Below, one piece after another: positions 17,717-27,203 of a DNA stretch of 64,000 bases; position 1 is the stretch's first letter, and each line of letters starts with the position of its first letter. The notes below the pieces were generated by a model. That model was not told where the DNA came from. It made no database searches and saw nothing but the letters and a program-made list of their open reading frames with translations. Source of the DNA: Candidatus Sacchlamyda saccharinae (GTDB taxonomy: Bacteria > Chlamydiota > Chlamydiia > Chlamydiales > Rhabdochlamydiaceae); NCBI GenBank assembly GCA_030408505.1, contig JAUHQI010000002.1, forward strand, positions 284,674 to 348,673, given 5' to 3'. Made by a program: the position numbers and the translations under genes.

Positions 17717-19210
17717 ATGACTTCTAAAGCAGAAGAAAATACTGAAAAAAAATCTGAATTTAAAAACGACCAAGTCGAAATGAAGGTCCTCCGCAAGCCC
17801 AATTGCGTGGTGGAGTATGCTGTCCACGCCCTGCGTCCCATTTGTGTAGAAGCACACAAGCAGGCCGCAAAGAGCGTTGGTAAAGAAGTCGTGATCCCTG
17901 GTTTTCGCAAAGGAAAAGCCCCTCCAGAACTCGTAGCTCAGCGCTACCCACATGATCTGGATAAAAGATGGCAAGAAGGGATTGCTAACATGTCTTTCCA
18001 ACAGTGCGCTCAACTCGCCAACATCCCTATGATCAGCCAAGATGCGCAAATCACATTCAAAATGGAAAAACATAGTCGTGATGGCGCTGACCTCGTATTG
18101 TCTTTTGAAACCGTCCCAAACATCCCTGCAGTTGATCCTTCGAAATGCACATTGACAGAAGTCAAAGGCCCTGAGGTCAATAAGGAGAAAGTTGAAGAGA
18201 CCATCCGCCAAACTCAAATGTTCTTTGCCAAGTGGGAGAAGATTGAAGGGCGCGCTGTAAAAGAAGGCGATTACTTGATCCTCGATATCGATGTGATGGA
18301 AGAAGATCCCCCGCAAACTCTTTTTTCTAACACCCGCTTTGAAGTAGCCGACAAATCAATGTCACAGTGGATGAAAAAGCTCCTCATCGGGAAAAAAGTT
18401 GGAGATGTGCTCGACGCTGTTAGCGAACCAGACCCCGACTTAAGCGACGAAGAGAAAGCTGAATTCCCTCCTAAAAAAGTGCGAGTCACAATCAAGTCGA
18501 TGGAAGAGACTAAACTTCCTGAGTTAACCGATGAATTCGCCAAGCAAGTGGGCGCTGAATCTGTTGATCAATTGCGCTCAAGAGTCGAAGAGCTTTTAAA
18601 TACGAAACGTATAGAAGCCATCCGCGAAGAGCAAAGAGAACAGGTCACCACCTTCTTACTCTCGAACTATTTTGAAATCCCAACCTCTGTCATCGAGAAA
18701 GAGACCCAGTTCCGCCTGCAGCAAATGATCAAAGATCCTCAGTTCAAAGCGAAGTGGGATAAGAGCAACAACACAGAGAAGCAAGAACTCTTTGACAACG
18801 TCAAAACCCAAGCAGAGAAAGCCGTCCGCATTTTCTATCTATGCCGCAAGATTGCAGCAGATCAAAACATCAAGGTCGAGCCAAGCGATCTCTCTGAAGA
18901 GCCTGGCGACATGGTTGAGGCGCTCCTCTTCCCTAAAGGTCAACAACACGATCCTAGACAGCCAGACGTAAAGCAGGCAGAGGCCTACTCGCGCACCCTG
19001 CTCGAAAAAACAGAAGACTGGGTGATTGCCCACGCACGCACAGGCCCAGCTCCAAAAAAAGCAGCGCCTAAGAAAAAAGCGGCAGCGCCAGCTGCAGAAA
19101 CAAAACCGAAAAAGAAAGCAGCTCCTAAGAAAAAGACTGCGGCAAAAAAGACTGCTACCACAGCCGAAAAGCCGAAGCCAAAAAAGAAAACTACCCCTAA
19201 AAAATCTTGA
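17717..19210 (+). CDS. tig: Trigger factor with histone-like Lys/Ala/Pro tail
   Basis: Ribosome-associated chaperone and prolyl isomerase acting on nascent chains. The ribosome-binding loop is present as PGFRKGKAPPE, followed by the PPIase-like domain (KEGDYLILDIDV, KKLLIGKKVGDV) and a helical C-terminal chaperone region. The 497-residue product exceeds the usual 430-450: the last 55 or so residues are a low-complexity tail built from KKAAPKKKAAAP-type units, like histone H1 or chlamydial Hc2 tails. I start at ATG17717 because earlier in-frame codons lie inside tRNA-Gly. Order tig-clpP-clpX is conserved in Chlamydia. Confidence 0.93.
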   Translation: MTSKAEENTEKKSEFKNDQVEMKVLRKPNCVVEYAVHALRPICVEAHKQAAKSVGKEVVIPGFRKGKAPPELVAQRYPHDLDKRWQEGIANMSFQQCAQLANIPMISQDAQITFKMEKHSRDGADLVLSFETVPNIPAVDPSKCTLTEVKGPEVNKEKVEETIRQTQMFFAKWEKIEGRAVKEGDYLILDIDVMEEDPPQTLFSNTRFEVADKSMSQWMKKLLIGKKVGDVLDAVSEPDPDLSDEEKAEFPPKKVRVTIKSMEETKLPELTDEFAKQVGAESVDQLRSRVEELLNTKRIEAIREEQREQVTTFLLSNYFEIPTSVIEKETQFRLQQMIKDPQFKAKWDKSNNTEKQELFDNVKTQAEKAVRIFYLCRKIAADQNIKVEPSDLSEEPGDMVEALLFPKGQQHDPRQPDVKQAEAYSRTLLEKTEDWVIAHARTGPAPKKAAPKKKAAAPAAETKPKKKAAPKKKTAAKKTATTAEKPKPKKKTTPKKS

Positions 19211-19277
19211 TTGCCTTGCGGAAAAACGCATCCGCTCGGCAATATGACGAATAAATCCTCAACAAGATAGGTTTGCT

Positions 19278-19886
19278 ATGTCATATACAATTCCATACGT
19301 CGTCGAAGATACAGGCCGCGGAGAGCGCGTCTCAGATATTTATTCACGCCTACTTAAAGACCGAATCGTTTTTATCGGAACCGAAATCAACGATCAGGTG
19401 GCCAACACTGTTATTGCGCAATTGCTATTTTTAAGAGCCGAAGATCCTAAGAAAGACATCAATGTCTATGTCAATTCTCCTGGGGGATACATCACTTCGG
19501 GCCTTGCAATTTACGACACAATGCAGTTCATGAGCTATGAGATCAACACCTACTGCTTAGGGATGGCAGCCTCTATGGGATCACTACTCCTTATGGCTGG
19601 AACGAAAGGCAAGCGTTATGCATTACCAAACAGCCGCATCATGATCCACCAGCCTAGCGGCGGCATGACAGGAACAGCTGCTGATCTTGAGCTTCAAGCG
19701 AAAGAAATTCTCGAGCTAAAAAAGATCTGCGGGAATATAATATCGGAGAAAACGGGCCAGCCCTTTGAGAAGATCATGGAAGAGACCGAAAGGGACAACT
19801 ACATGAATCCACAGCAGGCTGTTGAATATGGTATCATTGATAAAATCGCTGCGAAAACTCCTGCCGAAGCGGCGCCAGCAGCTTAA
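19278..19886 (+). CDS. clpP: ATP-dependent Clp protease proteolytic subunit (tig-clpX linked copy)
   Basis: Serine peptidase subunit of the ClpXP machine. The catalytic Ser is in GMAASMGS, the His in MIHQPSGG, and the Asp in the [10 protein letters not shown] segment; INSPGG-like [13 protein letters not shown] is also present. The 202-residue length is normal. It lies between tig and clpX, matching chlamydial ClpP2. A second, diverged clpP lies at 56505. Confidence 0.95.
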   Translation: MSYTIPYVVEDTGRGERVSDIYSRLLKDRIVFIGTEINDQVANTVIAQLLFLRAEDPKKDINVYVNSPGGYITSGLAIYDTMQFMSYEINTYCLGMAASMGSLLLMAGTKGKRYALPNSRIMIHQPSGGMTGTAADLELQAKEILELKKICGNIISEKTGQPFEKIMEETERDNYMNPQQAVEYGIIDKIAAKTPAEAAPAA

Positions 19887-19899
19887 GAGACTACTGCAA

Positions 19900-21108
19900 A
19901 TGACAAAAAAAGAAGCGCCGGCTTGTTCCTTCTGCGGAAGAACAGAAGAAGCCGTTGAGAAGCTCATCTCTGGACCGAGCAGCTACATCTGCGACAAATG
20001 TGTTCGGCTTTGCCTCGATATCATCGAGAAAAAGCCCGTTCACCATGAACTGAAAGTTCTCAAGCCTAAAGAGCTGAAAGTCGCTTTAGATGAATATGTC
20101 ATTGGGCAGGAAAAAGCCAAAAAGACCGTCTCTGTTGCCGTGTACAACCACTACAAGCGGATACGGTCTTTGGGTAAAGAAGGCCAAATCGAGTACAGCA
20201 AATCCAACGTACTCCTCCTTGGCCCGACGGGAAGCGGAAAAACACTCCTGGCCAAAACCCTTGCTCAAACACTGGACGTCCCCTTTGCCATTGCCGATGC
20301 GACCACACTCACCGAAGCTGGCTATGTTGGAGAAGATGTCGAAAACATCATCCTCAGACTTGTGCAATCTGCAGATTACGACATCGCACGCGCAGAGATG
20401 GGCATTATCTACGTCGATGAGATCGATAAGCTCCGCAAAACAACTAGCAACGTCTCCATCACACGTGACGTCTCTGGTGAGGGTGTGCAACAAGCCCTTC
20501 TTAAAATCGTCGAAGGGACCATTGCCAACGTCCCTCCCAAAGGAGGCCGCAAGCACCCCAATCAAGAGTACATCAAAGTCAATACACAGAACATCCTCTT
20601 TATCGTAGGGGGAGCCTTTGTCCACCTCGATAAAATGATCGCTACACGTCTGGGAAAAAGCACCATCGGCTTCGATGTAAACGAAACCACGACTTTTGAC
20701 CCTCAAGAGACCAACTACCTCCTCTCCAAGGTCGAAACTGAAGATCTCGTAGGCTTTGGGATGATCCCTGAGTTTGTGGGACGCTTTAACAGCATCGCCA
20801 ATTGTAACGAACTCACTAATGACGACCTCGTCAACATCTTGACAGAGCCTAAAGATGCGATCATCAAGCAATACGTTCAGCTCTTTGAAGAAGAGAGCGT
20901 CAAGCTCACCTTCACAAAAGAAGCACTGCAAGCTATTGCTGATAAAGCTAAAGAAACAGGTACGGGCGCCAGAGCCCTACGGATGATTGTCGAAAGTCTC
21001 CTTCTAGAAACGATGTACGAGGTCCCCTCTGACCCTACCATCAAAGAAGTCATTGTTGAGAAAGACTGCGTGACCAAGAAAGTCCCACCAACATTACTTA
21101 GGGATTAA
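19900..21108 (+). CDS. clpX: ATP-dependent Clp protease ATP-binding subunit ClpX
   Basis: AAA+ unfoldase that feeds substrates to ClpP. The N-terminal C4 zinc finger is CSFCGR...CDKCVRLC (residues about 9-37). Walker A is [15 protein letters not shown], Walker [10 protein letters not shown], with the GYVGEDVEN pore loop, sensor and arginine-finger blocks, and GTGARALR near the C-terminus. I start at ATG19900, 13 bases after the clpP stop, giving the standard N-terminus [14 protein letters not shown]. The last 15 bases overlap the convergent gene downstream. Confidence 0.96.
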   Translation: MTKKEAPACSFCGRTEEAVEKLISGPSSYICDKCVRLCLDIIEKKPVHHELKVLKPKELKVALDEYVIGQEKAKKTVSVAVYNHYKRIRSLGKEGQIEYSKSNVLLLGPTGSGKTLLAKTLAQTLDVPFAIADATTLTEAGYVGEDVENIILRLVQSADYDIARAEMGIIYVDEIDKLRKTTSNVSITRDVSGEGVQQALLKIVEGTIANVPPKGGRKHPNQEYIKVNTQNILFIVGGAFVHLDKMIATRLGKSTIGFDVNETTTFDPQETNYLLSKVETEDLVGFGMIPEFVGRFNSIANCNELTNDDLVNILTEPKDAIIKQYVQLFEEESVKLTFTKEALQAIADKAKETGTGARALRMIVESLLLETMYEVPSDPTIKEVIVEKDCVTKKVPPTLLRD

Positions 21109-21498
21109 TTCCAAAGATTGTAACTTATCTATTGTGGATTGGGTGGCGATATGTCCATCTGCATTTCGCACCCATGTAACCAAGACATCCCATTGCTTGC
21201 CAATGCCGCGGGCAATTTCTTTTTGCCTCTGAGCTGCAAGATCAGCGAATACAGAAGTCTTAACAATATCGGAAAGCTGTGCTCCCCCTCTAAGGAGCTG
21301 CACTTGCTGCTCATCAGAAAGCTCTTGAACATGAATGTTATCTAAAGGAATATCCTCACAGGTATCAAGCCTTACGTATTTAGCTTGGATACCACCACCT
21401 GATCCGCAAACAAATTGTATTTGCCTTTGTAAAGCAGAATTTTGTACCTGTTGGCAACCTGCGAAAAAGTTGTATGAACCTAATACCTCACCAGACAT
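21094..21498 (-). CDS. Small protein, paralogue of the 23153-23611 product
   Basis: Unrecognised family, 134 residues. It shares with the 152-residue product two genes upstream an N-terminal block (LGSY...AG...V.N..LQR.I.F) and a C-terminal block (WDV.V.W.R..DGHIAT...D....L.L.P). The middle sections differ. No signal peptide or membrane segment is evident. It is the last gene of a minus-strand group containing a metallopeptidase-like gene. The two paralogues probably arose by tandem duplication on either side of that gene. Confidence 0.6.
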   Translation of the reverse strand: MSGEVLGSYNFFAGCQQVQNSALQRQIQFVCGSGGGIQAKYVRLDTCEDIPLDNIHVQELSDEQQVQLLRGGAQLSDIVKTSVFADLAAQRQKEIARGIGKQWDVLVTWVRNADGHIATQSTIDKLQSLELIPK

Positions 21499-21545
21499 GG
21501 GGGTATTTGTACCAAGTTATTGCTGTAAAAAGCAAACAAAAAATT

Positions 21546-23135
21546 CTAGACCAAGAGACCAGCGCCAGCATGTTCTTGCGGGCGATCTGCTACTTGCACC
21601 AAGAACTTTTTCATTCTAGCAAAAGCTCTTTCAACATTGCCATCTTCCTTGCACGAATTCAGAATGGCTGCAGACAAGATATAGGAAGTGAGGGCCTTCG
21701 TCCCACCGGGTGGGGGCGTGGCCAAATCACCTTCTCTGCTTAGTTGCTCCTGAAGATTTTCGACGGCCAGGTTGTCTTCTGCAGCCCATGGAAATACTTC
21801 ACAGAGAGTCTCTTCATTTAACGCTTCAAATTTTGTGTGCGCGATTGCATCTCCAATTGCCACAGCTGCTCGCCTCATAGCCCCTATAGGGTATTCATGC
21901 TGTTTAACAACTAACGTGGTCCCGTCCGCTTCGTAATCAACATACTCCAATCGAATCATACCATCTGCCCCCATAGCCTTGTCGATAGCAGCGTCAATCA
22001 CAGCATCAATTTGCCCTTTGAGCTCCGGCTTGGTTGCAATTTTATTGAGAAGAGCCTGTAAAACTAGCACACGTGATACATCAACAGGGTGTCCATCTGA
22101 ATACTTGAATTTTCGGTAGCGCATCACGGGTTCTTCATCCCCAGATTTTGCAGCCACCGATGCCGCAGAAGGACTTTTTCGCTTCCTAGGAAGGATTCGT
22201 CTTCCGAAAACCCCACTTTCTCCAGGTATCTGGACATCGGATAATCCCGTCGATACAGCCAGCTTATTTTTACCCTCTATCAATACCAGATCTTTTAAAA
22301 TTGCTTTGTCATCTCCAAAATAGGAGCCTCGACAAGAAAGAGTACCTCCCCGCTCTGCCTCCAAAGTGGATAGAAGGGATAATACGAAAGCCGGTCCCCC
22401 ATCTAAAAGGGCTAGAACATCACATGCAATTTCTTTGCTAGAGGCAACAAAATGTTTTCTAAAATGCTCATCAATCCCAGCTAACCCTTTTGGATCTAGA
22501 GCTTTTTCTACTGCCCCCTTAATGTTCTCCATCAATTTAGGGATGCCATCCACAATGTGATGGCCATTTTCGTGGGTCAATCCACCCCAAATCGATATAC
22601 CTGCATGAGCATTGCCCTTAGGCAAAGCCAAAACCCCACAGTTCACACCCATCGATCCAAAACGATCAGAATGAGGTACTGTTGCGGGACTACGTTTTGT
22701 ATGCCACATGACAAGAGGAGCTTCTTGGTTCATAGCAAGTAAAAGCAGTGCCTCATTTTTAGTCTGCTGTAAATTGTCAAAAAAACCAGTAGCAACTGCC
22801 TGAAGAGCTCTCGTTGCTTCACTAAGTTCTGAAGAAACTTCATGGAATCTTCTATGAAGCAGAGCGTCACCAATCCACTGAATACTCTGCCTTATTTTTC
22901 GGTCTTCTTGACTCAACTCATCCTTATTTGCAGTAGTCAGAAGGGTGAATCTTTCTGGAGGCATTGTAGCGACATAATTTCGGAAAGGCCTCAAAATAGA
23001 TTTATCATAGGGATCTGGCAATTTCACGCTGAATAACTGCGCAACCAGATCTTGCTGGCCTGCCCAAGACGATTTATGCGCACTATGACAAGCGTCTAAT
23101 CTCAAATTATTAAAACTAATGTCCGAAACTGCCAA
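21546..23135 (-). CDS. Putative zinc metallopeptidase-like protein (HEXXH motif)
   Basis: A 529-residue protein whose family I do not recognise. Residues 188-192 read HENGH within GLTHENGHHIVDG, a standard HEXXH zinc-binding motif with small and hydrophobic neighbours. A candidate third ligand is Glu235 in SSKEIACDVLALLDGGP, the Exx(A/D) layout of gluzincin peptidases. The N-terminus contains a LPDPYDKSILRPFRNYV segment; the C-terminal half is helical. No signal peptide is seen, consistent with cytosolic or type III-secreted protein. The predicted start is a TTG with AGG six bases upstream. Enzymatic activity is inference. Confidence 0.6.
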   Translation of the reverse strand: MAVSDISFNNLRLDACHSAHKSSWAGQQDLVAQLFSVKLPDPYDKSILRPFRNYVATMPPERFTLLTTANKDELSQEDRKIRQSIQWIGDALLHRRFHEVSSELSEATRALQAVATGFFDNLQQTKNEALLLLAMNQEAPLVMWHTKRSPATVPHSDRFGSMGVNCGVLALPKGNAHAGISIWGGLTHENGHHIVDGIPKLMENIKGAVEKALDPKGLAGIDEHFRKHFVASSKEIACDVLALLDGGPAFVLSLLSTLEAERGGTLSCRGSYFGDDKAILKDLVLIEGKNKLAVSTGLSDVQIPGESGVFGRRILPRKRKSPSAASVAAKSGDEEPVMRYRKFKYSDGHPVDVSRVLVLQALLNKIATKPELKGQIDAVIDAAIDKAMGADGMIRLEYVDYEADGTTLVVKQHEYPIGAMRRAAVAIGDAIAHTKFEALNEETLCEVFPWAAEDNLAVENLQEQLSREGDLATPPPGGTKALTSYILSAAILNSCKEDGNVERAFARMKKFLVQVADRPQEHAGAGLLV

Positions 23136-23152
23136 AACAAACCTATTATTTT

Positions 23153-23611
23153 TTAATTACTATTGCCCACAGGTTGCAAGACCAACCGTGCTACTGTGTC
23201 TACTCTATCACTTGTCGCGATATGTCCATCGCCATCCCTAAACCAGTAAACCTCAACATCCCATAATTTTGAATCATGAATGTTTTCGGCAATACGTCTT
23301 TGAGTCTCAATCTCTAGAGACGAAAAGCTGTCACTCTCCCCTAAAGCTTGAGCAAAATTCACTGGACTTGTTTCTGCCTTCGCACTAGCTTTTCCCATTG
23401 CAGTAGCTATTTCAGCCAATGACTTTCTTTCGACTTGAATATTTTCAATAACATTGTGAAGTGTCCAACTGCCATCTTTAACTTTGCCGTATTCTACTCG
23501 AACCACGTCAGAATCCGAAATAAACCTAATTTCCCTTTGAAGCTCTGGATTCCTTACGCGCGTACCGCCTGCATAACACGGATAAGAACCTAGTAGAGAT
23601 ATTGCTGCCAT
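23153..23611 (-). CDS. Small protein, paralogue of the 21094-21498 product
   Basis: Unrecognised 152-residue protein. The shared blocks with its paralogue are LLGSYPCYAGGTRVRNPELQ near the N-terminus and WDVEVYWFRDGDGHIATSDR near the C-terminus. The central 18-residue expansion (about residues 70-90) is absent from the other copy. It is transcribed 17 bases ahead of the metallopeptidase-like gene and is likely co-expressed with it. A role as chaperone or regulator of that protein is possible but not shown. Confidence 0.6.
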   Translation of the reverse strand: MAAISLLGSYPCYAGGTRVRNPELQREIRFISDSDVVRVEYGKVKDGSWTLHNVIENIQVERKSLAEIATAMGKASAKAETSPVNFAQALGESDSFSSLEIETQRRIAENIHDSKLWDVEVYWFRDGDGHIATSDRVDTVARLVLQPVGNSN

Positions 23612-23693
23612 TTCGACCTCTAATGTTTAATTGACATAAACATTATACCAAACAGATCAGAATAAAAAATATGAAATATTTAATTTATTGAAA

Positions 23694-25889
23694 TTAAACA
23701 AATGTTTTATTTTGAGAACTAAAGAAACTGGGAGCCTCATACTGCCACCAATACTGAAATCGACCCCAGGCCATAACCGCTTTACAAGCCAGTCTTTCTG
23801 GCGTAGCCATCTGCTCAAACGGATTTGAGACATATGAAGGACACCCATCAGTTGAAGCCCCTTCTCTGAAGGCATTGAGCATTGCGGGCAAGCCAATACG
23901 ATCTGAGATCCCCTGACCCACCGATTGCACCACAGGAGCCGCCATTCCGATATTGGCAGCATACCGAAGAGGACGAAGTGCAAATTCTGCAACATTTCTG
24001 ACAAGAGGAACGCGACTTGAAACCCGAGATCCAATATCCAATGCAGCCATAGTTGGGATATTACCCTGCCACGTCCACCCTAAAAGGGGGATTGTACGCG
24101 CACCAAGTCCCGTGGGGACATGCGAGGAACTCCAAACAAAATCAACAGCACGCCCAGCAGCCTGCAAACCGAGCGTTGCAAAGATCCCAGCTTGCGCGAG
24201 CATTCCAGGAACTTGAGGAGGCTCTAAGCCAGACATTGGCAAAGGAGCAGACATCAACATATGCGGCGCAGCAGCGCTCATTGTAGCGGGCTCCATCGCA
24301 GCAACAAAAGGCGCAGCAGCGGCTAAAGCCGCTTGCCCAGCGTAGTAAGCAAGCCCAAGGCCAACCCCACCAAGAACCATTCTCTTGAAGCTCCACTTCC
24401 TGCGAGGAGTTCCCGATACTGGGTCTCTCACCACAGGTCTGACAAAGTTATGGACGCGATGACGGAGAGTATCTAAAAATGGCACGGCAGCTGCCACCCA
24501 TCCAGGATGATCTGTGAAAACACTCCTAACACTAGCTGGAATCGGCACACCCGCATAATGCGCAGCTGCGGTCGCAACCGCCCCTGCCGCTGCCATCCCA
24601 AGCCCCGTACGAACGGCACTACTAACCCCTGGAGCTGGGACAACGGCCTTAGGCAAAGCACCCGCCATCTTACCTTGCACCCCTTTTCTGTGAGTATCGA
24701 CGGTCTTTTGCATCTTATCGAATTGGGCTTTTTCAGCTTCTTCCTTAGTTGCCGATGAGGGGACTGTCTGATCAATATAATCACTCCAAGGCATCTCATC
24801 TCTACAAGCTAAAGAAACCTTACGACCAACCCCTTCGAGCATATCCTGCATCTCTTGCCTAAGCTCAGGGCTCATCCCACGAAGGAGCACCGAGTTCTTA
24901 AATCCTTCTGCGGTATATTCGGTTGCCGGATCCATAGAAGCAAAGACTAAGGCCTCTCGCATGAAGTTATCTGTCACACTCTCTTGTACTCTGTAGCCAA
25001 ACACCCTTTTGCAATAGGCAAAAAACTCTTTTCGCCCTCTAACAGCCATCCCCGCAACCTGACGGGCATAGAGCTTATCTGCTTCAGAATGATTCGCCTT
25101 GCTTAGACCGAAGAATTTTTTAGGTTTAACGTCCTCTAGTACCGCCTTTTCAATGTCCTCAACCAAGGCATCCAAGGTAACGGGATTCACTCTCTCTTCA
25201 GGAATATGCTCAAGAGCTTTGGACAAGGCATACAAATCAATTTCTTTTAGTTTCTCGTTGAGTCTTCGAAGCTCCCCAAGCTCTTTTCTCAATTGGTTGG
25301 CTTGTGCATCAGGCAATGCAGGATCTTTGAGTTGAGTCTGCTTTTCTTTGAATTTTTCAGCTATGCCCTCATTCCATTTGTTGAGAAAAGCTTGTGCAAA
25401 TATGAATCTTCTTGAATATCTCAGGCGCTCTTTTGGACTCGATTTTGATGCCAGTACGGCCGGGATATGTGTTTCGAAATCTAAATCAGCTCGCAAATTC
25501 TGAAGAGCTGTGGTAGTCCTAACTAAAGCCTTCTTCCCCCCTAAATCACCTTTGCAATTCGGAGCAACTATGGCATAGCTCATGTTCTTTCTCGCACCAG
25601 GAAATACGTCATAGTATTTCTTGAGAGCCGCCTGAATGCTTGGATCTTGTATAGCAGGAAGATCTACCTCAACTATGGCTTTGGTAGAAGGATGCGTAAA
25701 TGTAGCCGTTTGTGAGCGATTTTGGATTTGGAAATCCCTCACGCTTCGCGCCGATACCCCCATATGCCTTAGAACACCCTTCTCTACAGCAGCAAAGGCC
25801 TCTTTTTGACCAGAAGCCCCTTCTGTGAAAGTTCCCCAGCCGGTCGGTTGCTGATAGGGATTGCTCCCTGCGCCAAATAAACTTACCAC
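23694..25889 (-). CDS. Large protein of unknown function, candidate host-interaction protein
   Basis: A 731-residue protein with no family I can name. Residues 1-400 are mostly soluble and helical, with a charged coiled-coil-like stretch (LRKELGELRRLNEKLKEIDL). Residues about 415-680 are rich in Ala, Gly and Pro with several hydrophobic segments (TGLGMAAAGAVATAAAHYAG; VLGGVGLGLAYYAGQAALAA), which could insert into membranes. The C-terminus is aromatic-rich. It is preceded by a very A+T-rich stretch, like its neighbours, and lies between the metallopeptidase group and the translocator-like genes. A secreted effector is a reasonable guess only. Confidence 0.6.
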   Translation of the reverse strand: MVSLFGAGSNPYQQPTGWGTFTEGASGQKEAFAAVEKGVLRHMGVSARSVRDFQIQNRSQTATFTHPSTKAIVEVDLPAIQDPSIQAALKKYYDVFPGARKNMSYAIVAPNCKGDLGGKKALVRTTTALQNLRADLDFETHIPAVLASKSSPKERLRYSRRFIFAQAFLNKWNEGIAEKFKEKQTQLKDPALPDAQANQLRKELGELRRLNEKLKEIDLYALSKALEHIPEERVNPVTLDALVEDIEKAVLEDVKPKKFFGLSKANHSEADKLYARQVAGMAVRGRKEFFAYCKRVFGYRVQESVTDNFMREALVFASMDPATEYTAEGFKNSVLLRGMSPELRQEMQDMLEGVGRKVSLACRDEMPWSDYIDQTVPSSATKEEAEKAQFDKMQKTVDTHRKGVQGKMAGALPKAVVPAPGVSSAVRTGLGMAAAGAVATAAAHYAGVPIPASVRSVFTDHPGWVAAAVPFLDTLRHRVHNFVRPVVRDPVSGTPRRKWSFKRMVLGGVGLGLAYYAGQAALAAAAPFVAAMEPATMSAAAPHMLMSAPLPMSGLEPPQVPGMLAQAGIFATLGLQAAGRAVDFVWSSSHVPTGLGARTIPLLGWTWQGNIPTMAALDIGSRVSSRVPLVRNVAEFALRPLRYAANIGMAAPVVQSVGQGISDRIGLPAMLNAFREGASTDGCPSYVSNPFEQMATPERLACKAVMAWGRFQYWWQYEAPSFFSSQNKTFV

Positions 25890-26020
25890 AATTAATATTC
25901 CATTTTTTAATTATCTTTAATACGTTAATTATATAATAATAAATAATTAATATCAATATAATAAATAATTTAATAAAAGTGATAAGTTGTTTGTTTTTGG
26001 TTGTTTAAGAATATTTCAAG
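25890..26020. promoter_or_regulatory. A+T-rich upstream region
   Basis: About 60 bases around 25915-25980 contain almost only A and T (repeated TAATTA, ATATAATAATA). They lie just upstream of the 731-residue protein gene and downstream of the translocator-like gene. Several TATAAT-like hexamers are present, so the exact promoter cannot be placed. Confidence 0.4.
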
Positions 26021-26021
26021 A

Positions 26022-26053
26022 CAAAAAAAATCCGCCGAGCAAATGCCCGGCGG
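26022..26053 (-). terminator. Rho-independent terminator of the translocator-like operon
   Basis: The stem CCGCCG (26032-26037) pairs with CGGCGG (26048-26053), extended by GCA/TGC inside. On the minus strand it is followed by eight T residues; on the plus strand by CTTTTTT, so it may work in both directions. It lies 14 bases beyond the stop of the last translocator-like gene. Confidence 0.85.
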
Positions 26054-26067
26054 TCTTTTTTCCCCGA

Positions 26068-27168
26068 TTACTGAGTGCTGTTGGCCCGATCGATTGTTTC
26101 AAGGGTCTGGAAAGCACCTTTCTGGTTGTTGATTTGAGCTACGATATCCTGGTCTGATGTCGATGCGGCTCTAGCCTGCATTTGCGACTCAGCGCCCGCC
26201 AAGCCAGCCATACCCTGATGCTCAGTTTCTTCTTTTCGCCCATGCCCTTGAGCAATACCACTACCACTTTGCCCAAGTGAATTCAGCACTTGTGTTGACA
26301 TATTCGCGTAATTCGAAACCTCACTCAGTCTAGAGTGCGTATTTTGAATCTCTTGGTTTTTCGCATCTCGACGCTGGAGGAACTCTTTTCTCCACTCATC
26401 ATAGTCAAATCTGGTGCCATCCGCATTTTGCCCGTTTTTGAAACGCTTGATTGCAACTTCTTCTTCGCTACCCTCTTTTATTTCACCAAAATTGCTGTAA
26501 TTATGGTCTTGTAATTCACTCATTCGTGTATTAATTGTGTCTTGGTCGTTGAATGGATTTGCGCCATCACTATCCGCCCAACCTCTTCCAGCCGTGTGTT
26601 CTGAAGGCTCGAGAGTGGTTAGCCTTTCATCAATGTTGTTGATCGGCTTAAGTTCTTTATTAAGCTCACTAAGCTCTGATCGCGTACCGCTCATTATTTT
26701 CGTTCGAATACCTGCATAAGCAACTACACTCAACAATGCCGAAGCTCCTGTACAGATCGCCGCTACTAATGCTGCGTTCCATGCAGCTTCACCAGCTGCA
26801 ACCGTCTCTTTATATTGAGATTTTGCTGCCACTATTTCGGATTTGCTCATAGTTTGTGCCTGCCTACTTTGCAGCTGCATGATCAAAGCATCTAGCGTAA
26901 TGGTCTTTAAGATCATAGGCATTGCTAGAGCAGCAGGGCTAAAGGTCATTGAAGTCAAGGCGTTGCCGTTGATCCCAGTATCCTGGCCATTTGCAGAGGC
27001 CTTTTGCTTAGCCTTTGCCACCTCTTTTTCGACGAAGTGGAGAACGGTTTTTAGCTTCGCAAGCTCTTTCCTCTCCTGTCTCTCTCTCTTTGCTACTTCA
27101 TGAGAAAAAGGAACGATCACGCTTTCCTTTGGAAGGATATTTTGTGTTTGTTCTTGTAAGACTGACAT
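26068..27168 (-). CDS. Translocator-like protein with shared N-terminal module, one membrane segment
   Basis: A 366-residue protein. Residues 30-54 carry the module common to the four consecutive genes here (KELAKLKTVLHFVEKEVAKA). One hydrophobic segment spans about 131-153 (AALVAAICTGASALLSVVAY), followed by a long polar, coiled-coil-like region rich in Glu, Asn and Gln. One membrane helix plus coiled coil is the layout of the minor T3SS translocator (SctB/CopD-like). It is the last gene of its operon and is followed by a strong terminator. The homology to CopD itself is not established. Confidence 0.6.
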   Translation of the reverse strand: MSVLQEQTQNILPKESVIVPFSHEVAKRERQERKELAKLKTVLHFVEKEVAKAKQKASANGQDTGINGNALTSMTFSPAALAMPMILKTITLDALIMQLQSRQAQTMSKSEIVAAKSQYKETVAAGEAAWNAALVAAICTGASALLSVVAYAGIRTKIMSGTRSELSELNKELKPINNIDERLTTLEPSEHTAGRGWADSDGANPFNDQDTINTRMSELQDHNYSNFGEIKEGSEEEVAIKRFKNGQNADGTRFDYDEWRKEFLQRRDAKNQEIQNTHSRLSEVSNYANMSTQVLNSLGQSGSGIAQGHGRKEETEHQGMAGLAGAESQMQARAASTSDQDIVAQINNQKGAFQTLETIDRANSTQ

Positions 27169-27203
27169 ACGTTTCTCCTATTTATTATTTTTTTAAATTT
27201 ATC

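Noticed and set aside
19822-19899. 26-codon N-terminal extension of clpX
   Set aside because: It overlaps clpP in another frame; the zinc finger follows closely after ATG19900.
20086-20931. 281-codon minus-strand frame inside clpX
   Set aside because: Antisense to conserved AAA+ motifs, no start signals.
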